A stretch of DNA of 64,000 nt from Poriferisodalis sp965208925 (GTDB lineage: Bacteria > Actinomycetota > Acidimicrobiia > Acidimicrobiales > Poriferisodalaceae): contig NZ_OZ242364.1 in the NCBI RefSeq assembly GCF_965208925.1, positions 2,294,001 to 2,358,000 of the forward strand, in the 5' to 3' direction. This document shows, in pieces, positions 6,929 through 15,914 of the stretch (the first letter of the stretch is position 1; the number at the start of each line of letters is the position of its first letter). The notes beneath the pieces are model-generated. The model did not search any database, was not told where the DNA came from, and worked only from the letters and a program-made list of their open reading frames with translations. The position numbers were made by a program, and so were the translations under genes.

Positions 6929-8665
6929 ATGACTCGAAGCAGATGGACCCGAGCACTTGCTCTGTTGTTCGCATTCGGCTTAGCGGCGGCTGCATGCGGC
7001 GGCGACGACACCGGCTTTGCGCCTGCAATCGTCGAGGACGCAGCGACAGACGACGCCGGTGCCGACGCAGCCCCGGCCGACGCCGACGAGCCGGCCGATG
7101 CCGATGCGGCTGAACCGGCGGCGGTCGAAGAGGAAGACGACGAGCCCGCAGACCTGGGGCAGGTCGTGGTGGCCGAAGGCGCCAACTGCGCGGCGGACCT
7201 CCCGCCGCTGGAGCCGGGCACGTTCGCACCGAGCGGCGACTTCGTCTATGCGATCTCGCTCCCGGCGAATTCGCTCAACCCCCACGACGACCAGACCCCG
7301 GCGACGTTCGCCTACTACGGCTGGATCTACGAGGGCCTGGTGCGCCAGAACGCCGACGGCAGCGTCGTGCCGTGGCTGGCGCGCTGCTGGGAGACCAACG
7401 ACAGCGGCACGGAGGTCACCTTCTACCTGCACGAGGGCATCACCTTCCACGACGGAGCGCCCTTCAACGCCGACGCAGTGGTCGCGAACGTGGAGTTCGT
7501 GAAGACCGCGGGCCCGCCGCAGGTGATCCCGCCGGTCGCCGGCCAGCTCGGCATCGTGGACACCGTCGAGGCGCTGGACGAGCACACGGTGAAGTTCAAC
7601 CTGAAGGGTCCCGGCGAGATCCTGCTGCTGAGCGGGCTGATCCGCAACTCCGGCCTGATGGTCTCGCCGGCGTCGCTGGGCGATGCCGCCGCCTCTCCCA
7701 TGGGCACGGGCCCCTACGCCTGGTCCGAGTCGAGCCCCGACCTGACCCAGATCGACCTGGCCGCCAATGCCGACTACTGGCAGCCGGGCCTCGTCGGGCT
7801 GGAGACCGCGCGGCTCGTGGTGGCCATCGACCAGATCGCCCGGGTGGACGCCTTCAACGCCGGCCAGTACGACGCGTCGGTGGTGCTGCTCAACGACCTG
7901 GACCTGCTGATCACCGGCGACGTCACCAGCAACTTCACCGTCCGCATCGGATTCGTGGTGGCCGACTGGACAGGGCAGCAGATCCCGCAGCTGGCGAACC
8001 GGGAAGTGCGCTGCGCGATGGCCCAAGCGCTGAACCGTCAAGGCATCCAGGCGCGGCTGAACGCGCCGGGCTCGGAGAACAACCAGTTCGCGACCGGACC
8101 GTCCGACTACGCATGGATCGACGATCTCGACGTTCCCGACTTCGACATCGAGGCGGCCAAAGCACGCTTCGAGGCCACCGGCGAAGAGGGCTTCACGTTC
8201 ACCAACGGCCACCTGCCGGCCGGCTTCTGGCCGGTGCTGTCGTCGGCGTGGGGCACCGCGCTCGCCGAGCTGGGCATCACCATGCAGAACGAGGCGCTGG
8301 ACCCGCCCAGCGGGGGCGAGATGTTCGCACGCCTCGCCCGAGGCCAGCACCCGGTCCAGATCATCCCGTTCAACGAGCCCAACGCCCTGATGTCGCTGGT
8401 CGCGCGGACCGGCGAAGCGGGCTTCAACCCGTCGAAGGTCAGCCCTGACGGCGTCGTGGAGCTGGTGGCCGCAGCGAGAGGCAAGAACTTCGCCGACGGC
8501 GAGGCCGATGTCACGGCGGCCTGGAAGATCATGCTCGAAGAGTGCATCTTCATCGTCAACAACACCTTGACGACAGTGGTGGCCTACCAGGACGGTGTCG
8601 AAGGCGTGCACCACACCCAGGGCATCCCGATCCACTTCTGGCCGCACGGGGTCACGAAGAGCTGA
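6929..8665 (+). CDS. ABC importer substrate-binding lipoprotein, SBP_bac_5 family
   Basis: Solute-binding lipoprotein of the peptide/nickel (DppA/OppA) family, the extracytoplasmic receptor of the importer encoded by the next three genes. Start ATG 6929 is preferred over an upstream in-frame codon because a GGCGGAAGGG ribosome site precedes it and it gives a compact signal peptide (MTRSRWTRALALLFAFGLAA) with a lipobox ending at C23. An acidic Ala/Asp/Glu linker of about 60 residues follows before the SBP_bac_5 fold begins (FVYAISLPANSLNPHDD; later WEGITFHDG-like text reads HEGITFHDGAPFNADAV). Long acidic linkers are common in surface lipoproteins and may span the cell wall. Ligand cannot be deduced. 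Confidence 0.85.
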   Translation: MTRSRWTRALALLFAFGLAAAACGGDDTGFAPAIVEDAATDDAGADAAPADADEPADADAAEPAAVEEEDDEPADLGQVVVAEGANCAADLPPLEPGTFAPSGDFVYAISLPANSLNPHDDQTPATFAYYGWIYEGLVRQNADGSVVPWLARCWETNDSGTEVTFYLHEGITFHDGAPFNADAVVANVEFVKTAGPPQVIPPVAGQLGIVDTVEALDEHTVKFNLKGPGEILLLSGLIRNSGLMVSPASLGDAAASPMGTGPYAWSESSPDLTQIDLAANADYWQPGLVGLETARLVVAIDQIARVDAFNAGQYDASVVLLNDLDLLITGDVTSNFTVRIGFVVADWTGQQIPQLANREVRCAMAQALNRQGIQARLNAPGSENNQFATGPSDYAWIDDLDVPDFDIEAAKARFEATGEEGFTFTNGHLPAGFWPVLSSAWGTALAELGITMQNEALDPPSGGEMFARLARGQHPVQIIPFNEPNALMSLVARTGEAGFNPSKVSPDGVVELVAAARGKNFADGEADVTAAWKIMLEECIFIVNNTLTTVVAYQDGVEGVHHTQGIPIHFWPHGVTKS

Positions 8666-8741
8666 CGTCAGGAGTCGCGATGCGCCGGGGCGCCCCCGCC
8701 CCCCGGCGCATCGCACCCACCCGATGGACTGAGGGGACCAC

Positions 8742-9698
8742 GTGGCGCGCTACATCGGAATCCGCCTGCTGGCGATGATCCCCCTGCTGTTCGCCATAGC
8801 GGTGATCTCGTTTGCCATCGCGGTCGCGATGGAAGCCCGCGGATCCATCGCTGGCTCGGTCTGCGGCGAGGGTGCCACCATCGAGTGCATCGCCCAGGTG
8901 GAGCGCCAGCTCGGGCTTGACGACCCGATGCCGATCAGGTTCGTGCGCTGGCTCGCCAGTGCCGTCACGGGCGACCTCGGCACGTCGTTGACGAACGAGA
9001 GCGTCACGGTGTGGAGCCTCATCGCCGACCGCATCGGGCCGACGCTGAGCATCGTGGGCTACAGCCTCGTCATCGGGGTGGCTGCCGGCATGGCGATGGG
9101 GATCGTGTCGGGCGTCAAGCCCGGCGGAGGTGCCGACCGGGCGCTCTCGGTGGCCTCGGCGGCGCTCATCGCCGCCCCCGGCTTCGTGCTCGCGATGCTG
9201 CTGTCGTGGTGGCTGGCGGTGAAGTGGGGCTGGCTCAGCCCCGCCGGATACACCCGGCCGTCGGAGAGCATCACGGGATGGCTCGGCAGCATCACGCTGC
9301 CCGCCATCGGGCTTGCGCTGCCGACCGTCGCGCTGGTGCAGCGCCAGCTTCGCAGCTCCATGAGCAACGCCCTGCAGTCGCGCTACGTGCTGGCCGCACG
9401 TGCGCGCGGCGTCGGGCGGATGTCGCTGATCGGGGAGCACGCGCTGCCCAACGCGATGATCCCGACCGTCACTGCGATCGGCTTCCGCGCAGCCGCAGCG
9501 CTGGGGCTGACATTCACGGTGGAGGTGGTGTTCAACATCAACGGGATGGGCACGCTGCTCACCAACGCCATCCAGACCCGCAACGTCACCGTGCTGCAGG
9601 GCTCGATGCTGGTCGTCGGCATCGTGGTGCTGGTCGTCAACCTGCTGGTCGACATCAGCTACGGGCTGCTGAACCCCAAGGTGAGGCTGGAGCGGTGA
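8742..9698 (+). CDS. ABC transporter permease, DppB/OppB family
   Basis: 318-residue inner-membrane permease with the N-terminal TM plus periplasmic loop typical of DppB (RLLAMIPLLFAIAVISF) and the conserved cytoplasmic EAA-type loop (YVLAARARGVGRMSLIGEHALPNA) that contacts the ATPase. It starts with GTG after GAGGGGACC and ends by overlapping the next gene (GTGA). It forms the translocation pore with the DppC half of the fused downstream gene. Confidence 0.88.
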   Translation: MARYIGIRLLAMIPLLFAIAVISFAIAVAMEARGSIAGSVCGEGATIECIAQVERQLGLDDPMPIRFVRWLASAVTGDLGTSLTNESVTVWSLIADRIGPTLSIVGYSLVIGVAAGMAMGIVSGVKPGGGADRALSVASAALIAAPGFVLAMLLSWWLAVKWGWLSPAGYTRPSESITGWLGSITLPAIGLALPTVALVQRQLRSSMSNALQSRYVLAARARGVGRMSLIGEHALPNAMIPTVTAIGFRAAAALGLTFTVEVVFNINGMGTLLTNAIQTRNVTVLQGSMLVVGIVVLVVNLLVDISYGLLNPKVRLER

Positions 9699-11650
9699 GC
9701 GACGCCTCGACGGCGATGGCGGCGTCGGCGCCGCAGCCGACCCAGCCCGCCCGATCGCGCTCGCAGTTCTGGGTGCGGATGTTCCGCAACCCGCTGACCG
9801 TCGCGGCGAGCGTGTGGGTGACGCTGCTGCTGCTGGCGTGGCTGTGGCCGGGACTGCTGGCGCCCCATGACCCCTACGCCGGCGACGTGACCCTGACGCG
9901 CACGTTCGAAGGCCCGAGCTGGGACCACTGGCTCGGCACCGACGGGCAGGGGCGCGACTTCTACAGCCGGGTGGTGCACGGGGCGCGCTTCGCCGTGAAC
10001 TCGATCGTCATCGCGATGGTCGTCGCCGTGGGGATCGGCGTGCCGGTGGGCCTGTTCTCGGGCTGGCGGGGCGGACGGGTCGACCGCATCGTGATGTGGA
10101 TCAACGACGTGCTGTTCTCGCTGCCGATCGTGCTGCTGGCGATGGCGGTCATCATCATCCTGGAGCCGAGCCTGCCCTCGGCGATGCTCGGTGTCGGCAT
10201 CGCCATGGCGACACGGTTCGCGCGGCTGACCCGTGCGGTCACCCTCGCGGAGAAGGAGGAGCTGTACGTCGACGCGGCTCGCATCACCGGGCTGTCGCCC
10301 ACGACGATCCTGCGCCGCTACATCGCTCCGAACCTGCTGCCGTCGCTGATCGTGCAGGTGGCCATCATCTCGGGAGCGGTCATCCTGATCGGCGCCACGC
10401 TCAGCTTCCTGGGCATCGGCGCGAAGCTCGACGACCCCGACTGGGGCGTCATGCTGGCCACAGCACGCCTCGACTTCCGCTTGGAGGGAATCTGGCAGAT
10501 CGTTCCTGCGGGCGGGGCGCTGGTGCTGACGGTGCTGGCGTTCAACCTGCTCGGCGACGGCATTCGCGACTCGCTCGGGCGTGATGCCACCAACAGCTCC
10601 CTGACGGTTCCCCGCCAGGTCGCGCTGCCTCCCGTCGTGCAGCTTCACGCCGGCGGCGCCGTCCTGTCGATCCGGGATCTGGCGGTCGGGTTCCCCGCCG
10701 CGGGAGGCTCGGTTCACCGGGTGCTGTCGGACGTGTCGCTCGAGGTGTACCCGGGCGAGACGCTCGGCGTCGTGGGCGAGTCGGGCTCCGGCAAGAGCAT
10801 GACGATGCTGGCGGCGCTGGGCCTCACGCCTGCGCCCGGCTATCTGAGCCAGGGCAGCGTCTCGTTCGACGGCCGCGAGGTCACCTTCCTGCCCGAGTCG
10901 GAATGGCGGGAGATCCGCGGGCGCGACATCGGCGTGATCTTCCAGGAGCCGGTGGCGGCGCTCAACCCGGCGCTCAAGGTGGGGCGGCAGCTCATGCAGT
11001 CGCTGCTCGTCCACACCGACATGACCAGGCCGCAGGCGCGGGCACGGGCCGCCGAGCTGCTCGCGGAGGTGCAGGTTCCCGACCCGGAGCGCCGGCTCGA
11101 GCAGTACCCGCACGAGTTCTCGGGCGGCATGGCGCAGCGCGTGGGCATCGCCATGGCGCTGGCCTGCGAGCCGAAGCTGCTCATCGCGGACGAGCCGACG
11201 ACGGCGCTGGACGTCACGGTGCAAGGCCAGATCCTCGACCTGATGGCCGAGGTTCAGGAGCGCCACCAGATGGCGGTCATCCTGATCACCCACGATCTGG
11301 GCGTCATCGCCGATGCGGCCGATCGCGTGCTGGTGATGTACGCCGGCCAGGTCGTCGAGACGGCAACCGTGTCGACGCTGTTCTCACGGCCGCGCCACCC
11401 CTACACGCAGGCACTGCTGAGCACCATGCCGCAGAGCCACCGCGGGCACGGGGACCTGCCGGTGATCGGCGGGGTCGTGCCGTCGGCTGCCGCGTGGCCC
11501 GACGGATGCAGGTTCGCGCCGCGCTGCGAGTTCGCGACAGATCAGTGCCGCACCTCGGTGCCATTGCTGGAAGCCATCGGCACCGACCTGGTGCGCTGCG
11601 TGCGCCATGCCGAGTTCGAGTTCGGCCCCGGGGCGGAGACGAGCGCATGA
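9695..11650 (+). CDS. Fused ABC permease (DppC) and ATP-binding protein (DppD)
   Basis: 651-residue fusion of two importer subunits. Residues about 30-300 are a DppC-type permease with TM helices and an EAA loop near 191-213. After a short linker, about 323-651 is a DppD/OppD-type ATPase with Walker A GESGSGKS (361-368), signature FSGGM (475-479), Walker B LLIADE (495-500), switch H533 and the C-terminal oligopeptide-family Cys motif (CRFAPRCEFATDQC). No stop or frameshift occurs between the halves. The GTG start overlaps the dppB-type stop, and the end overlaps the dppF-type start (ATGA). Such permease-ATPase fusions are known in actinobacteria, so it is probably functional. Confidence 0.88.
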   Translation: MSDASTAMAASAPQPTQPARSRSQFWVRMFRNPLTVAASVWVTLLLLAWLWPGLLAPHDPYAGDVTLTRTFEGPSWDHWLGTDGQGRDFYSRVVHGARFAVNSIVIAMVVAVGIGVPVGLFSGWRGGRVDRIVMWINDVLFSLPIVLLAMAVIIILEPSLPSAMLGVGIAMATRFARLTRAVTLAEKEELYVDAARITGLSPTTILRRYIAPNLLPSLIVQVAIISGAVILIGATLSFLGIGAKLDDPDWGVMLATARLDFRLEGIWQIVPAGGALVLTVLAFNLLGDGIRDSLGRDATNSSLTVPRQVALPPVVQLHAGGAVLSIRDLAVGFPAAGGSVHRVLSDVSLEVYPGETLGVVGESGSGKSMTMLAALGLTPAPGYLSQGSVSFDGREVTFLPESEWREIRGRDIGVIFQEPVAALNPALKVGRQLMQSLLVHTDMTRPQARARAAELLAEVQVPDPERRLEQYPHEFSGGMAQRVGIAMALACEPKLLIADEPTTALDVTVQGQILDLMAEVQERHQMAVILITHDLGVIADAADRVLVMYAGQVVETATVSTLFSRPRHPYTQALLSTMPQSHRGHGDLPVIGGVVPSAAAWPDGCRFAPRCEFATDQCRTSVPLLEAIGTDLVRCVRHAEFEFGPGAETSA

Positions 11651-12708
11651 CGCAGCCATTTCTCGAGGTCGAGAACCTGCATGTGCACTTCGCAGGCCGC
11701 CAGCGGCTGCTGCGCGAAACCATGCCCACGGTGAAGGCCGTCAACGGCATCAGCTTCGCCATCGAGCCCCACCGCACGTTCGGCCTCGTCGGCGAGTCGG
11801 GCTCGGGCAAGTCCACCGTCGCACGGGCCGTCCTGCAGCTCACCGACGTCACCGCGGGAATCATCCGGCTCGACGGCGTCGACGTGACGCACGTGCAGCG
11901 GGAATCGGAGCTGGCATTCCGCAAGCGGGTCCAAGCGGTGCTGCAAGACCCGTACTCGTCGCTGAACCAGGTCCACCAGGTGCGCACGATCGTCGGCGAC
12001 GGCATCACCCGCCACTTCGGCATCAAGCCCGGCCCCGAACGCGAGCAACGCATCGTCAAGCTGCTCGACGAGGTGGGCTTGGCCGACGAATTCCTCGACC
12101 GCTATCCCTACGAGATGTCCGGCGGGCAGCGCCAGCGGGTGTCGATTGCGCGGGCGCTGGCAGTGGAGCCGGATCTCATCATCGCCGACGAGGCCACCAG
12201 TGCCCTCGACGTGTCCATCCAGAGCCAGGTCATCAATGTGCTGCGCCGGGTGCAGGCCGACACCGGCGTGGCCTTCCTGTTCATCGGGCACGATCTGGAC
12301 GTCGTGCGGCACGTCAGCGACGACGTGGGCGTGATGTACCTCGGCTATCTCGTCGAGCAGGGTGCCGCCGATGGGGTCTATGACCTGCCGGCGCACCCCT
12401 ATACCGAGATGCTGATCGCCTCGGTGCCGGTGCCCGACCCCGCAGCGCAGGCCGATCGCAGGGCGCTGAGACAGACGTTCAAGAAGGATGCCGAGCCGCC
12501 GAGCCCGGCCGATCTGCCGCCCGGCTGTCCCTTCGCGAACCGGTGTCCGGTCGCGATGGACATCTGCTCGGAGCTCATGCCGCATGCCACGGCCGCACGT
12601 CATGGGGGTTACGTCCGCTGCCACCTGCACACGAGCGGGCCGATGCTCGCGGGCGAGTCGGTCATCCCGTACATCCGCTCGGCAGCGGGTAAGTCGGGCA
12701 AGCGGTGA
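11647..12708 (+). CDS. ABC transporter ATP-binding protein, DppF/OppF family
   Basis: 353-residue second ATPase of the importer. Walker A GESGSGKS is at 49-56, followed by a Q-loop (LQDPYSSLNQ), signature MSGGQRQR, Walker B LIIADE and a switch His in IGHDLDVV. The C-terminus has the oligopeptide-transporter Cys motif (CPFANRCPVAMDIC). It starts inside the stop of the fused gene (ATGA) and overlaps the sulfatase start (GTGA), so importer and sulfatase are one translationally coupled unit. Confidence 0.9.
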   Translation: MTQPFLEVENLHVHFAGRQRLLRETMPTVKAVNGISFAIEPHRTFGLVGESGSGKSTVARAVLQLTDVTAGIIRLDGVDVTHVQRESELAFRKRVQAVLQDPYSSLNQVHQVRTIVGDGITRHFGIKPGPEREQRIVKLLDEVGLADEFLDRYPYEMSGGQRQRVSIARALAVEPDLIIADEATSALDVSIQSQVINVLRRVQADTGVAFLFIGHDLDVVRHVSDDVGVMYLGYLVEQGAADGVYDLPAHPYTEMLIASVPVPDPAAQADRRALRQTFKKDAEPPSPADLPPGCPFANRCPVAMDICSELMPHATAARHGGYVRCHLHTSGPMLAGESVIPYIRSAAGKSGKR

Positions 12709-14261
12709 CCGGCGGCATCGATTCGACGCAGCCGAATGTGCTGTTCATCATCACCGATCAGCAGCGTGCCGACCATGTGGGCTTTGCGGGCAACGATGTG
12801 GTGCGCACGCCGCACCTGGACTCGATCGCAGACCGGGGCACCGTGTTCGAGAACGCCTGGGTGGCCAACCCCGTGTGCATGCCCAACCGGTCGTCGATCA
12901 TGACCGGCCGGATGCCCTCCGCGCATGGCGTGATCTTCAACGACCGGTCGCTGGAATGGGGCGCCAACACCCATGTGCGGCAGTTCCGCGAAGCCGGCTA
13001 CCGGACCGCGCTGATCGGCAAGTCGCACCTGCAGCACGGCCTGAGCCGCAACGCGGTGGTGGAGACCGGGCTGCAGGCCGCCTTCGACAGCCCGTACCCG
13101 GCGGGGTGGAACACGCTGGAGCATGCAGAGCGGTACTTCGACGGCGAGCCGGAATTTCCCGACAGCTTCTACGGATTCGACCATGTGGAGCTGGCCATCG
13201 ACCACGGCTCGCGCATCACGGGGCATCACATGCGCTGGGCGCTGGAGAAGGGGGCGTCGCTGGAGGCGCTGTTGGTGCCCTACACGCCCGCGTGCCCGGC
13301 GGAGCGGCGGCACCACAGCTGGTGGCAGATCTACCGGCCGACCTATGTGGAAGAACTGCACTCGAGCCGTTTCGTGGCGGAGCGCGCGGCGGCGTTCATC
13401 GCCGACGCTGCACACGCGAGTGAGCCGTGGCTGGTCTGGGCATCCTTTCCCGATCCGCACCATCCCATGTGCCCACCGGGGAAGTGGTTCGACCGTCACG
13501 ATCCCGACGAGATGGCGCTGCCTCGCACGGTCGACGACCCGCTCCATGCCGCACCGGAGCATCTGCGGCGCACGGCCCGTCTGCACCCGTCCCGTCAGCC
13601 GTACTGGGTCTATCCATGCGGCCTCGGCGGCGATCATGACTTGGCGCGCGCAGCGATCGCCGCCACCTACGGCATGATCGAGCTCATCGACGACTGCGTC
13701 GGGCAGATCCTCGCCGCTGTGGAGCGCGCCGGTGCGCAGGACAACACCATCGTGGTGTTCACCTCGGACCACGGCGACATGATGGGCGACCACGGGCTGC
13801 TGCTGAAGGGCTGCATGCACTACCGCGGCACGCTGCAGGTTCCGATGGTGATCGCCAGCCCCGGCCGCCGCGCGGCGCGCACAGTGTCACTTGTCAGTTC
13901 TCTGGACCTGGGGCCGACGCTGCTCGACCTGGCAGGGCTGGACGGTTACGACGGCATCCAGGGCGTGAGCCTGGCACCGGTGCTCGATGACCCGGCAGTT
14001 GCTGTGCGGGAGTCGGTGCTGATCGAGGACGACATTCCCAATGCGGCGCGCTCGTGGGGGGACATGCCCGCCAAGACGAGGACGCTCATTGCCGATGGCA
14101 TGAAGTACACCCGCCATTCCACGGGCGAGGACCAGCTCTTCTGCCTCGACGACGACCCGGACGAGCTGACGGAGCTCAGCGAGGACTACCCGACGCTGCA
14201 GGCCTCACTGCTCGAGGGCCTTGCCGATGCGCTGATCGAGGTCGCAGACAGCGCCCGCTGA
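12705..14261 (+). CDS. Formylglycine-dependent sulfatase (arylsulfatase/choline-sulfatase type)
   Basis: Alkaline-phosphatase-superfamily sulfatase, 518 aa. The metal-binding TDQQR is near residues 17-21 and the activation motif C58-M-P-N-R62 fits CxPxR, in which Cys is converted to formylglycine. A second metal motif (FTSDHGDMMGDHG) is present in the C-terminal half. There is no signal peptide, so it is cytoplasmic and probably removes sulfate from a compound brought in by the coupled ABC importer. No formylglycine-generating enzyme gene is in the window; it must be elsewhere if this sulfatase is active. Substrate unknown. Confidence 0.85.
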   Translation: MTGGIDSTQPNVLFIITDQQRADHVGFAGNDVVRTPHLDSIADRGTVFENAWVANPVCMPNRSSIMTGRMPSAHGVIFNDRSLEWGANTHVRQFREAGYRTALIGKSHLQHGLSRNAVVETGLQAAFDSPYPAGWNTLEHAERYFDGEPEFPDSFYGFDHVELAIDHGSRITGHHMRWALEKGASLEALLVPYTPACPAERRHHSWWQIYRPTYVEELHSSRFVAERAAAFIADAAHASEPWLVWASFPDPHHPMCPPGKWFDRHDPDEMALPRTVDDPLHAAPEHLRRTARLHPSRQPYWVYPCGLGGDHDLARAAIAATYGMIELIDDCVGQILAAVERAGAQDNTIVVFTSDHGDMMGDHGLLLKGCMHYRGTLQVPMVIASPGRRAARTVSLVSSLDLGPTLLDLAGLDGYDGIQGVSLAPVLDDPAVAVRESVLIEDDIPNAARSWGDMPAKTRTLIADGMKYTRHSTGEDQLFCLDDDPDELTELSEDYPTLQASLLEGLADALIEVADSAR

Positions 14262-14269
14262 CCGGCTGA

Positions 14270-14890
14270 TCACCCGCAGTCGAGTCCCAGGTCGGCGAAG
14301 CGGGCGCGACAATCGCCTTCGGCCGCGTGCCACAGGGCCTGCGCCATGTCGACGGCAGCTTGGGACTTGGCGGCGTCAACGGCTGCGATGCCGTTGCAGC
14401 GTTCGGCGAGGGACTCTCCGATGCTCTCGAAATCCTCAGTCGCCCAGCGCATGACGTCGTACGCCATCTGCGCGCCTGCGATGTCTGCTCGATCCAGATC
14501 GTCGGAAACCTGCTGTTTGCGACTTGCGATGGCGGTGAACAGGGATTGCAGCGAATCCAGCTTCGCCGTGCAGTACGTGACCTCGCTGTGTGCCGGGGCC
14601 GCTGTCGTGATGGGCGGCACCGTGTCGACGACTTCTTCGGGGCGTTGCGGACGCAGCTTGTCGGGGGCCGTGTAGAGAATGGGGGTCGCGTCAGCTCGCA
14701 GCGGCCGGACGCGGGCAGGCTCGGTGCTGGCAGCCTCCTCGGACTGCAGCGAAGGCACTACCGCGGGACTCAACGCCTGGACCCCCGTACTGCAGCCTGC
14801 GACAAGCAGCAGCATGGCCACGAGGAGGGGGGGCAGCCGGGGATCAACGCCTGATCCCCGGCTGCACTCACATGCTCGACTCCCAAGCAC
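14270..14890 (-). CDS. Small predicted lipoprotein of unknown function
   Basis: Unrecognised protein with a lipobox (LLLVAGC) after a Leu-rich h-region and a helical, Ala-rich C-terminal half containing four Cys. The GTG at 14890 is preferred because TATTCT ends 8 bases before it, matching the leaderless pattern seen elsewhere. ATG 14947 in the same frame would place the lipobox too far in (about residue 52), and internal start codons leave no basic n-region. A 14-bp perfect hairpin falls between this GTG and the signal peptide. It ends 8 bases from the convergent sulfatase. Function not deducible. Confidence 0.6.
   Translation of the reverse strand: MLGSRACECSRGSGVDPRLPPLLVAMLLLVAGCSTGVQALSPAVVPSLQSEEAASTEPARVRPLRADATPILYTAPDKLRPQRPEEVVDTVPPITTAAPAHSEVTYCTAKLDSLQSLFTAIASRKQQVSDDLDRADIAGAQMAYDVMRWATEDFESIGESLAERCNGIAAVDAAKSQAAVDMAQALWHAAEGDCRARFADLGLDCG
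14833..14865. repeat. Perfect 14-bp hairpin at the lipoprotein gene start
   Basis: GCAGCCGGGGATCA and its exact complement flank a 5-base loop. It lies in the first 20 codons, or the 5' leader if translation begins later, of the minus-strand lipoprotein gene. No T-run follows, so it is not a simple terminator. It could block or gate translation. Confidence 0.6.
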
Positions 14891-14898
14891 GCGTTTAA

Positions 14899-14914
14899 AG
14901 AATATCACATATTC
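14899..14914 (-). promoter_or_regulatory. AT-rich promoter/palindrome upstream of the lipoprotein
   Basis: GAATAT-CAC-ATATTC (14900-14914) is a perfect palindrome in a GC-poor patch between divergent genes. The overlapping minus-strand TATTCT (14899-14904) is 8 bases from the GTG. Probably a -10 element overlapped by an operator. Confidence 0.45.
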
Positions 14915-15038
14915 GTACAACAGGATCCACCGATCGCTCCCATGCATCCCGACCGGGCGAGCGGGTCGGGCAGACTGTCGGACGAATCCGACTCGTCTGG
15001 CGCCTGCTGTTGGGCGCGTGTCATGTGGGAGGGGGTCT

Positions 15039-15821
15039 GTGTCCGGTCATTCCAAGTGGGCCACGATCAAGCACCGCAAGGGCGCTGCTGACAAGGCGCG
15101 CGGGAAGCTGTTCGCCAAGCTGATCCGCCAGGTCGAGGTGGCCGCACGCGAGGGCGGCGGCGACCTGGACGCCAACGCCACGCTGCGGACCATGTACCAG
15201 AAGGCACGGGACAACTCGGTGCCGCTGGACACGATCGAGCGGGCCATCAAGCGGGGCACCGGCGAGCTCGAGGGCGTGTCGTACGAGCAGGTCACCTACG
15301 AGGGCTACGCGCCAGGGGGGGTGGCGATGTTCGTGGACGTGCTCACCGACAACCGCAACCGCACGGGTTCGGAGATCCGGAGCCTGTTCACCCGCGCCGG
15401 CGGCTCGTTGGCCGAGCCGGGCGCGGTGGCGTGGCAGTTCGAACGCAAGGGCGTGGTGGTGGTGCCTGCCGCGGCACCGGACTCATCGGAGGGAGCAGGC
15501 GCTGCGCCCGACGAAGACGAATTGATCCTGGTGGCGCTCGATGCGGGCGCAGAGGACGTCGAGCAGGAGGGCGATACCTGGAGGGTCACTGCCGCTGCGG
15601 CCGACACGATGGCGGTGCGTGAGGCCATCGAGGCAGCGGGCATTGCGGTGACATCGGCCGATCTGACCTATGCGCCGCAAAACCTGATCGAGTTGACCAG
15701 CGTGTCGGAGGCCAAGCAGGTGATGGCTGTGCTCGATGCGCTCGACGATCACGACGACGTGCAGGGCGTGTACGCCAACTTCGACATCAGCGATTCGCTG
15801 CTGGAGGCGATCGCCGGCTGA
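15039..15821 (+). CDS. yebC: YebC/PmpR family regulatory protein
   Basis: TACO1/YebC family, 260 aa, with the diagnostic start SGHSKWATIKHRKGAADKAR and central text (FTRAGGSLAEPGAVAWQFERKG). Members bind DNA or the ribosome; one branch eases translation of proline-rich stretches. GTG start is chosen because GGGAGGGGG precedes it and it gives the family's exact N-terminus; an ORF extending further upstream has no support. It lies directly before ruvC, the conserved actinobacterial order, though ruvC has its own promoter-like hexamer. Confidence 0.93.
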   Translation: MSGHSKWATIKHRKGAADKARGKLFAKLIRQVEVAAREGGGDLDANATLRTMYQKARDNSVPLDTIERAIKRGTGELEGVSYEQVTYEGYAPGGVAMFVDVLTDNRNRTGSEIRSLFTRAGGSLAEPGAVAWQFERKGVVVVPAAAPDSSEGAGAAPDEDELILVALDAGAEDVEQEGDTWRVTAAAADTMAVREAIEAAGIAVTSADLTYAPQNLIELTSVSEAKQVMAVLDALDDHDDVQGVYANFDISDSLLEAIAG

Positions 15822-15900
15822 GGGCGGTGACCGGTGTCGCGGCGGTCGAGCCACGGCAATGGGGCCGGCACGCATGCCCGGTTCGAACGGTGCCAAAGGC

Positions 15901-15906
15901 TACGGT
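15901..15906 (+). promoter_or_regulatory. Putative -10 (TACGGT) for ruvC
   Basis: TACGGT ends 8 bases before the ruvC ATG and no Shine-Dalgarno is present, consistent with a leaderless ruvCAB transcript. Confidence 0.45.
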
Positions 15907-15914
15907 TCGTACTG

